From: an uncultured Lachnospiraceae bacterium
GTDB taxonomy: Bacteria; Bacillota; Clostridia; Lachnospirales; Lachnospiraceae
DNA: 28,550 nucleotides
Direction: 5' to 3'
NCBI GenBank assembly: GCA_910586405.1
Contig: CAJUII010000038.1
Location: 1-28,550 of the forward strand
Positions within the stretch are counted from its first letter, which is position 1, and every line of letters begins with the position of its first letter. The notes beneath the pieces are model-generated. The model saw only the letters and a program-made list of their open reading frames with translations, was not told the origin of the DNA and did no database searches. Shown piece by piece: positions 23,986 through 28,550 of this stretch. A program made the position numbers and the translations under genes.

Positions 23986-24930
23986 TTACAATACCAATCC
24001 TTTGCGCTCATCACAGCCAAGTATGATATTGAGACACTGCACTGCCGCACCCGATGCCCCTTTTCCAAGATTGTCAAAGCGTGTGCTGACGAGCAGCCTG
24101 TCCGCATTTCCCGTCACATAGAGTTCAATGCCGTCCCAACCAGAACATGTATTTCCAGCTAAGAAGCCGTTATAATCAGCTTCCTTGCCAAACGGCATCA
24201 CCTTCACAAACGGCTCTCCCTCAAAATAATCTGCAAACATCGCATGCACCTTCTCGGGCGACGGTTTGTCTCTCAACAGCTCCGTGTAAAATTGCAGCGT
24301 CACCACCATGCCGCTGTAATAGTCACAGATGAGCGGCGAGAACAGCGGCATTTGATCAAGCCCTGTCACCGCCTGCATTTCTTTCAAATGTTTGTGATTC
24401 TGGCTCAGCGCATACTCCCGCGGCGCATCAAGCTCCTTGTCGCGCTCATCCGCCTCGTACACCGCGATCGTTTTCTTGCCTGCACCGCTGTAGCCCGACA
24501 TGGCAAAGGCTGCGACTGGATAATCCTTTGGCAGGATTCCCTCCGCCACCATCGGATAGGCAATTGTGATAAAGCCTGTCGCATAGCAGCCTGGAACCGC
24601 AATGCGCTTTCCGGTTCTGACCGCGTCGCGGTGCGCCTTAGAAAGCTCTGGATAGCCATATGCCCAGCCGGGCTCTGTGCGGTGCGCCGTCGATGTGTCA
24701 ATAATAATGGTATTGTCATTCTCAACCATCGCCACCGCCTCCCGCGCCGCCGCATCCGGCAGGCAGAGAAATGTAATGTCCGACGCGTTGATATATTTTT
24801 TGATTTCCGCCGGGTCCTTGCGCAGTTCTGAAGGAATCTTTAAGATTTCAATATCGTTCCTTCCCTCAAACCGCTCAAAAATGCGCAATCCCGTCGTCCC
24901 TTCACTTCCATCAATAAATACTTTTTTCAT
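23986..24930 (-). CDS. argC: N-acetyl-gamma-glutamyl-phosphate reductase, short (type 2) form
   Basis: This 314-residue enzyme reduces N-acetylglutamyl phosphate to the semialdehyde with NADPH in arginine/ornithine synthesis. It has the NADP loop DGSEGTTGLR (7-16) and the catalytic PGCYATG (Cys115). The short length, TAHRTEPGWAYGYPEL and FSPLICDYYSGMVV place it in the shorter type 2 AGPR family rather than the usual 345-residue ArgC. I chose ATG 24930, which has an AGGAGA site and begins at the conserved MKKVFIDG; the 33-residue upstream extension is unlikely. Other arg genes (argJ, argB, argD) are absent here. It has a consensus promoter and a possible operator, and may drive the downstream methyltransferase and MATE genes. 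Confidence 0.94.
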   Translation of the reverse strand: MKKVFIDGSEGTTGLRIFERFEGRNDIEILKIPSELRKDPAEIKKYINASDITFLCLPDAAAREAVAMVENDNTIIIDTSTAHRTEPGWAYGYPELSKAHRDAVRTGKRIAVPGCYATGFITIAYPMVAEGILPKDYPVAAFAMSGYSGAGKKTIAVYEADERDKELDAPREYALSQNHKHLKEMQAVTGLDQMPLFSPLICDYYSGMVVTLQFYTELLRDKPSPEKVHAMFADYFEGEPFVKVMPFGKEADYNGFLAGNTCSGWDGIELYVTGNADRLLVSTRFDNLGKGASGAAVQCLNIILGCDERKGLVL

Positions 24931-25042
24931 TTGGATTCTCCTCTTTCTTGAATACCTAGCACAGCAATGCGGTGACAATGTTGACTGACGACAACGCTGT
25001 ACTGGCGCAAATAGCGGACCTGTATTCACTGTTATTCGTGCA

Positions 25043-25057
25043 ATACTGTACTAGTAT
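25043..25057. promoter_or_regulatory. Possible operator at the argC start site
   Basis: ATACTGTACTAGTAT has perfect 5-base arms (ATACT/AGTAT) and lies just downstream of the argC -10 box, around the expected start of transcription. It could bind ArgR or another repressor, but it does not clearly match the known ARG box. Confidence 0.35.
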
Positions 25058-25061
25058 ATTC

Positions 25062-25090
25062 ATCATAAAGCGATTGCCGTGAAATGTCAA
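25062..25090 (-). promoter_or_regulatory. Consensus promoter of argC
   Basis: On the minus strand, a perfect TTGACA (25090-25085) and TATGAT (25067-25062) are exactly 17 bases apart. The leader to the argC ATG is about 125 bases and shows no clear T-box or terminator. The rest of the 25091-25160 gap, up to the MFS stop codon, shows nothing recognisable. Confidence 0.8.
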
Positions 25091-25160
25091 ATGTTATCGA
25101 TACGATACCGATCTTGTATACACACCTGCTACATCTGGTCCTGCGTCAACTGGTTCCATT

Positions 25161-26435
25161 TTACTTATCCAACAGCTTACTCAATCTGCACGTTCTTATA
25201 AAATACTGCCACAAGACCAGAAACGCGATCAGCATCCCCCCAATTCCCACAAGAACTCGAACGAGTCCCCACCTGTCTGCCAAAATTCCGGCGAGTGGAA
25301 ACAGCAATATCATCGCAATAGAGAAAAACATGCTGTTCACAGAGATGAGCGTGGCACGCTGTCCCGACGGAATCAGACTGTTGAGCTGCTCGGATTGAAT
25401 CGGATAGAGCACCGCATTAAAAAATCCGGCTACTGCAAATGCGATGATCGACACAAACAGATTTTGAAATCCATATACAAGAAACGCTGCCGCGATGACA
25501 CACGCTCCAATCGAAGCCGTCTTATTGCCAAGTATTGCATAAAGCCGTCCGCTTAGCACTGCTCCAATGCAGGAGACGCCGCCCATCACCAGCAGTATGA
25601 GACTAATCTGAATCTTATTGTATCCCAAGTCATAATAATACTGCTGGCTGTAAAAAAACAGCAGCGTTTCCGACGCAAAAAGAACCGAATAATAGATAAT
25701 TAATTTCAGAATCCGACGATCCAAACGCAAAATCTCATAACATGTTCTAAAGTGTCCTACCACTGTATCTCTGACAGACCGCCGACTGTTCTGTGTATCG
25801 GCATACGGCGCCTCTGTCATCAAAACGACTGGAACCAGTGCAAGCACTGCAATCACTAGACATGCACTGTAACACCAGAAATACGAATACTCCGCGAGGA
25901 TGCCGCCCACAACTGTCGCAATGCCCTGCGACACTTCAATGATCATGTTGAGCCTGCTGCACACACCTATATAGCGCTCCTCCTGTCCTGCATATTTCAT
26001 GCTGTCATATACGAGCGCCTCCTCCGATCCTGAATTAAGGTTGTTTCCTAACGCCTGCACCGCAAAGCTCAAAGCAAAGAACCAGAAGCTCCTCGCAAAA
26101 AGCATAATGATACAGGAAACGGCGATACATAGTTTGCTCAGAACCATACTCCGCTTCCTGCCAAGCAAATCTGCCACTGCACCGGACGGAATCTCAAACA
26201 GAATGCCCGTCGCGTGATAAATCCCCTCTACAACGCCGATTTGTGCCAGGTTCAATCCACAGTATGCGAGATAAAGCACCCATATAGAGCTCTGCATATT
26301 GAGATTTGTTATGAATGTATTGATATAGTCCAATGCAACATTGCGCAGCAATCTGTTTTTTCGCTGAACTTCACTCAGGCTGACTGCTTTTTTGTCGCTT
26401 TTCGTCTTTGTCTTATATTTTGTATGAAAAACCAT
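25161..26435 (-). CDS. Major facilitator superfamily transporter
   Basis: This 424-residue protein has about twelve membrane helices and an extended charged N-terminus (residues 1-30). The loop after helix 2 reads AVADLLGRKRSMVLSKL, the MFS motif A. Other regions such as GILFEIPSGAVADL and the C-terminal LIPSGQRATLISVNSM resemble the clostridial drug-exporter-like MFS group. It probably exports or imports a small molecule using a proton gradient; the substrate is unknown. A GAGAGGAA ribosome site precedes the ATG at 26435. The gene stands alone: a terminator and short ORF lie upstream of it and argC downstream. Confidence 0.92.
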   Translation of the reverse strand: MVFHTKYKTKTKSDKKAVSLSEVQRKNRLLRNVALDYINTFITNLNMQSSIWVLYLAYCGLNLAQIGVVEGIYHATGILFEIPSGAVADLLGRKRSMVLSKLCIAVSCIIMLFARSFWFFALSFAVQALGNNLNSGSEEALVYDSMKYAGQEERYIGVCSRLNMIIEVSQGIATVVGGILAEYSYFWCYSACLVIAVLALVPVVLMTEAPYADTQNSRRSVRDTVVGHFRTCYEILRLDRRILKLIIYYSVLFASETLLFFYSQQYYYDLGYNKIQISLILLVMGGVSCIGAVLSGRLYAILGNKTASIGACVIAAAFLVYGFQNLFVSIIAFAVAGFFNAVLYPIQSEQLNSLIPSGQRATLISVNSMFFSIAMILLFPLAGILADRWGLVRVLVGIGGMLIAFLVLWQYFIRTCRLSKLLDK

Positions 26436-26481
26436 CTGTAATTCCTCTCTTCTTTCTAATCATGCTGTTCTTTTGTGCTAA

Positions 26482-26510
26482 AGCATATATGCTGAAACTC
26501 AGACAAACAA
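26482..26510 (-). promoter_or_regulatory. Possible MFS promoter with palindromic -10 region
   Basis: On the minus strand, TTGTTT (26510-26505) and TATGCT (26487-26482) are 17 bases apart, both weak. The -10 box lies in a perfect 12-base palindrome AGCATATATGCT (26482-26493) that could be an operator. Confidence 0.35.
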
Positions 26511-26512
26511 AA

Positions 26513-26541
26513 AACAGCTCAACTTTTTCGGTTAAACTGTT
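26513..26541 (-). terminator. Rho-independent terminator of the short ORF transcript
   Basis: On the minus strand, AACAGTTTAAC (26541-26531) pairs with GTTGAGCTGTT (26523-26513) with two G-T pairs, followed by TTTTG. It lies 24 bases after the stop of the 40-codon ORF and before the MFS gene. Confidence 0.75.
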
Positions 26542-26564
26542 CTGGAATCACTGCGGCTATATCA

Positions 26565-26687
26565 TTATCTACACAAATGCTTATAGATTTCCTCAAAAAA
26601 GGCGCAGTAATCCCGTAAACGCAATTTTCTGTACGTTTTTGACATCGCACTGCTGCTGCAAATTGGTACATAACCGAGTCCGTTCAT
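26565..26687 (-). CDS. Short 40-residue ORF with its own promoter and terminator
   Basis: This ORF encodes 40 residues beginning MNGLGYVPICSSS and ending EEIYKHLCR. It has three Cys and many Lys/Arg/Tyr. The support is contextual: a GGGAGGG ribosome site 7 bases before the ATG, a near-consensus promoter upstream, and a good terminator 24 bases after the stop, giving a self-contained transcript of about 200 bases. I do not recognise the family. It could be a small protein, a leader peptide or a regulatory RNA with a chance ORF. It lies between the anti-sigma factor gene and the MFS gene, both on the same strand. The ORF is too short for length alone to prove coding. Confidence 0.5.
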   Translation of the reverse strand: MNGLGYVPICSSSAMSKTYRKLRLRDYCAFFEEIYKHLCR

Positions 26688-26716
26688 GCTGCACCCTCCC
26701 TTCAAAAATATATATT

Positions 26717-26746
26717 ATTTTATCATGTTCCTGCTATAGATGTCAA
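26717..26746 (-). promoter_or_regulatory. Promoter of the short ORF
   Basis: On the minus strand, a perfect TTGACA (26746-26741) and TAAAAT (26722-26717) are 18 bases apart. The promoter begins 5 bases after the anti-sigma gene stop. The expected start of transcription lies about 20 bases before the ORF. Confidence 0.7.
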
Positions 26747-26750
26747 TCAC

Positions 26751-27833
26751 TCATTGCAAACGAAATGTCACCTTCCAATCCCCTTCTATGAGATTTCCTG
26801 AGTTATGAAAAATACCGTACATTGAATACGCCTCGAGATTCTCGATCTCCTCAATAAACCAAAACTCATAAAACTGATAGCGCGTGTCACCAACGTCCTC
26901 ATGCCAACTCACACTGCGATCACTATACCGCTCAGCTTTGTCCGCATCTCTCAAAAACAACTGGACATGTCTGTCTGATTTGGAGTTGTCCCCCATACAC
27001 ATCTGAACGCGCAGTACACCATCCATATAGGCGATGGCTGTCACTGTAAAATCATCCGCCGCGCAGTCTGTAGCTTTTATCCCTTCCAACACCTTCGCCG
27101 TGGGCCGTGGGTCGTCTGCTGTGTTGGAAGCGCTCCGCAGTGCATCGGGCAGCATCTCCATGGGCACAACGCCGCCGCTTCCGCTCAGCATCACCTGTTT
27201 GGTATCCGCCGAGCTGACAACCTCTGACAGATCAACATCTCTGGTGTCCTTAAATTTATCGCATAGAACAGCACGCACCCCAAACTCAAGCTTATCGGCT
27301 CGATACGCCTTGTCAGATTGGAGATCCACCTGAAAATAAGCCTTGTCCTCCGCCGCATCATAAGTCAGAAAATGACACCCGCCGACTACATGATCACTGG
27401 CATAATCAGACAATCTATAACTGTCAAACAAGTCCATCTCTCCATGCACCAAATCCTGTGTGCTTCCGTCCGCATCCCGCATCGAAAGAATTACCTTCGC
27501 CTCGTTTCCCTCTAAATGAACGGCTTCCATCTGCATCGTAATTCCCTGGCTCGTACTGCTCTTCTCAATCGGGACCAGCTGATCTGCCAGCGCAGGCGAA
27601 AGATATTCCACAACCCTATAAAATGCTGGGATATGCGCTGCGCAGACTGGAACTGCTGTCACAAGGCACACCACTGCTGCGGCCGCTGCAAAAGCCGCCT
27701 TTGGTACAAACCGGTTTTTCCGCTTCCTCCCGCCTGCATTTTTTACTGCCCTCGCCTGCTCAATCAGATCTTCCACAAGCGCTCGTGGCGGTTCGATGGC
27801 ATCATATGCTTCCTTGTATCTGCTCTCAAACAT
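26751..27833 (-). CDS. DUF4179-type membrane anti-sigma factor
   Basis: This 360-residue protein has a short cytoplasmic N-terminus (1-about 45) opening FESRYKEAYDAIEPPRALVEDLI, a membrane helix (about 46-67, AAFAAAAAVVCLVTAVPVCAA) and a large extracellular part containing the DUF4179-like domain (near 70-165) and a C-terminal beta-rich domain. Proteins of this layout follow ECF sigma genes in Clostridia and hold the sigma factor at the membrane until a signal is sensed outside. I chose ATG 27833, which follows GGAGAGG; a TTG one codon earlier is less likely. It starts 16 bases after the sigma gene stop, so the two are co-expressed. The signal is unknown. Confidence 0.85.
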   Translation of the reverse strand: MFESRYKEAYDAIEPPRALVEDLIEQARAVKNAGGRKRKNRFVPKAAFAAAAAVVCLVTAVPVCAAHIPAFYRVVEYLSPALADQLVPIEKSSTSQGITMQMEAVHLEGNEAKVILSMRDADGSTQDLVHGEMDLFDSYRLSDYASDHVVGGCHFLTYDAAEDKAYFQVDLQSDKAYRADKLEFGVRAVLCDKFKDTRDVDLSEVVSSADTKQVMLSGSGGVVPMEMLPDALRSASNTADDPRPTAKVLEGIKATDCAADDFTVTAIAYMDGVLRVQMCMGDNSKSDRHVQLFLRDADKAERYSDRSVSWHEDVGDTRYQFYEFWFIEEIENLEAYSMYGIFHNSGNLIEGDWKVTFRLQ

Positions 27834-27849
27834 CAAATCCTCTCCTTTC

Positions 27850-28425
27850 TCACTTTCTATTTCCCCCGCCGTTATGCGCCAAAGGCGCTTTCAACAAACT
27901 TCCAAGCTGTCTTCTCGCCCTCGTCAGCCTCGTGCGCACCGTCGAAGCTTTCGCTTTGGTAATCCTGCCGATTTCCTCGACGGTCAATTCCTCATAATAA
28001 AACAAGTGAATGACAACACGATATTTTGCTGGCAAGCGCTTCACGGCGTCAATCAAAGCTGCTTTGTCGTGATCTAGCTCATACACTGCCTCTTTCTTGT
28101 TCTCCGCGGCATCCTCTACCTCTCCGCTCTCCATCGCAACCCTTCTTTGCATCCACGGCGATTTCCAAAAGTTTTTGCAGCAGTTGATCGTCACCCGCAG
28201 AAACCATGCCTTTTCATGCTCCGCATTCTGAAACGCTGGCTCCTTCTGCATATACCGCAGAAAAACCTCCTGATAAATATCCTCAGCGTCAGAACGGGTT
28301 TTGACGAGTGAGAACGCCAGCCTGTATACCATATCTGAATTTCTTCGGATGATCTCCTCATACGAGGAATATACATTCTGTGGCTCTAAATTTTCTACTA
28401 TTTTTTCTCTGCGCATTGAATCCAT
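27850..28425 (-). CDS. ECF-type RNA polymerase sigma factor
   Basis: This 191-residue protein is an extracytoplasmic-function sigma-70 factor. Region 2 includes SDMVYRLAFSLVKTRSDAEDIYQEVFLRYMQ (about 30-60), binding the core enzyme and -10 box. Region 4 includes LPAKYRVVIHLFYYEELTVEEIGRITKAKASTVRTRLTRARRQL (about 131-174), binding the -35 box. Regions 1 and 3 are short, as usual for this group. An AGGAGG site lies 6 bases before the ATG. It is followed by its DUF4179 anti-sigma gene, so the pair forms a membrane-signal-controlled regulon. The upstream 17-bp repeats and palindrome may take part in its regulation. Target genes are not evident in the window. Confidence 0.94.
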   Translation of the reverse strand: MDSMRREKIVENLEPQNVYSSYEEIIRRNSDMVYRLAFSLVKTRSDAEDIYQEVFLRYMQKEPAFQNAEHEKAWFLRVTINCCKNFWKSPWMQRRVAMESGEVEDAAENKKEAVYELDHDKAALIDAVKRLPAKYRVVIHLFYYEELTVEEIGRITKAKASTVRTRLTRARRQLGSLLKAPLAHNGGGNRK

Positions 28426-28471
28426 TTTGTACCTCCTTCATAAGAAATACAACATAGCATCGAAAAAAGCT

Positions 28472-28491
28472 ACAATAATTTCCATTATTGT
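28472..28491. promoter_or_regulatory. Perfect palindrome upstream of the ECF sigma gene
   Basis: ACAATAAT and ATTATTGT form 8-base perfect arms around TTCC, 46 bases before the sigma start. On the minus strand it is followed by AGCTTTTTTC, so it could be an operator or an AT-rich attenuator-like hairpin. Confidence 0.5.
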
Positions 28492-28497
28492 GAAAAA

Positions 28498-28548
28498 GAA
28501 ACTCAAATCATAAAGGAACTCAAATCATAAAGAAACTCAAATCATAAA
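28498..28548. repeat. Three 17-bp tandem repeats upstream of the ECF sigma gene
   Basis: Units at 28498-28514, 28515-28531 and 28532-28548 share the sequence GAAACTCAAATCATAAA, with one base changed in the middle unit. On the minus strand each contains TATGATTTGAG. The array may continue past the right edge. A 17-base period places each unit about 1.6 helical turns apart. Confidence 0.85.
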
Positions 28549-28550
28549 AG

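Noticed and set aside
23986..25029. 33-residue N-terminal extension of ArgC
   Set aside because: The conserved protein start and the ribosome site both point to ATG 24930; the extension is Cys/Arg-rich noise overlapping the leader.
24931..25061. Possible T-box or arginine riboswitch in the argC leader
   Set aside because: No T-box sequence, specifier loop or terminator/antiterminator pair could be made out.

Overview
The gene content and style suggest a Clostridia genome of the Lachnospiraceae type. The supporting features are the mid-range GC, the AGGAGG-type ribosome binding sites, a DUF815 ATPase, a paired ECF sigma factor and DUF4179 anti-sigma factor, a double-SBP GGDEF-EAL receptor, and many orphan housekeeping genes without their usual pathway partners. 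The genus cannot be fixed from the sequence alone. Almost every gene is on the minus strand; the one clear exception is a TetR regulator at 3570-4208. No rRNA, tRNA, CRISPR array, transposase or phage gene was recognised.

Region 1 (1-4250) is the most unusual part. A leftward operon encodes an SCP2-like lipid-binding protein with a Lys/Ala/Glu tail, an alpha/beta hydrolase, a free-standing condensation-domain protein and a dedicated acyl carrier protein. It runs off the left edge of the window. A TetR regulator is divergent to it, and the shared intergenic region holds two copies of a pseudopalindrome that overlap and follow the operon promoter. Together these look like a small regulated pathway that transfers a carrier-bound acyl or aminoacyl group, with a hydrolase and a lipid carrier as helpers.

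Region 2 (4269-12310) holds single-function genes: a C-terminal remnant of a vWA/DUF3520 protein, a leaderless LysM-M14 cell-wall peptidase, metF, a large membrane receptor with two solute-binding domains and GGDEF-EAL output, a fused precorrin-2 dehydrogenase/uroporphyrinogen-III methyltransferase, and a DUF1624-type membrane acyltransferase.

Region 3 (12499-19517) starts at the left with a Na/phosphate cotransporter carrying a PhoU domain. Next comes a leftward operon: a TtcA-like/LarE-like double PP-loop fusion, the overlapping tRNA dehydratase gene tcdA, an unrecognised 231-residue protein and a DUF815 AAA ATPase. It ends with a small XRE regulator that has its own terminator.

Region 4 (19673-24930) appears to be one leftward run: argC (with a consensus promoter), an RsmF/NOL1-type rRNA methyltransferase, and two tandem overlapping MATE transporters.

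Region 5 (25161-28550) holds an MFS transporter, a short 40-codon ORF with its own promoter, ribosome binding site and terminator, and the ECF sigma/anti-sigma pair. Just upstream of the sigma gene are a perfect palindrome and three 17-bp tandem repeats. Two intergenic spots (5978-6064 and 19171-19244) carry related copies of a dispersed hairpin repeat.
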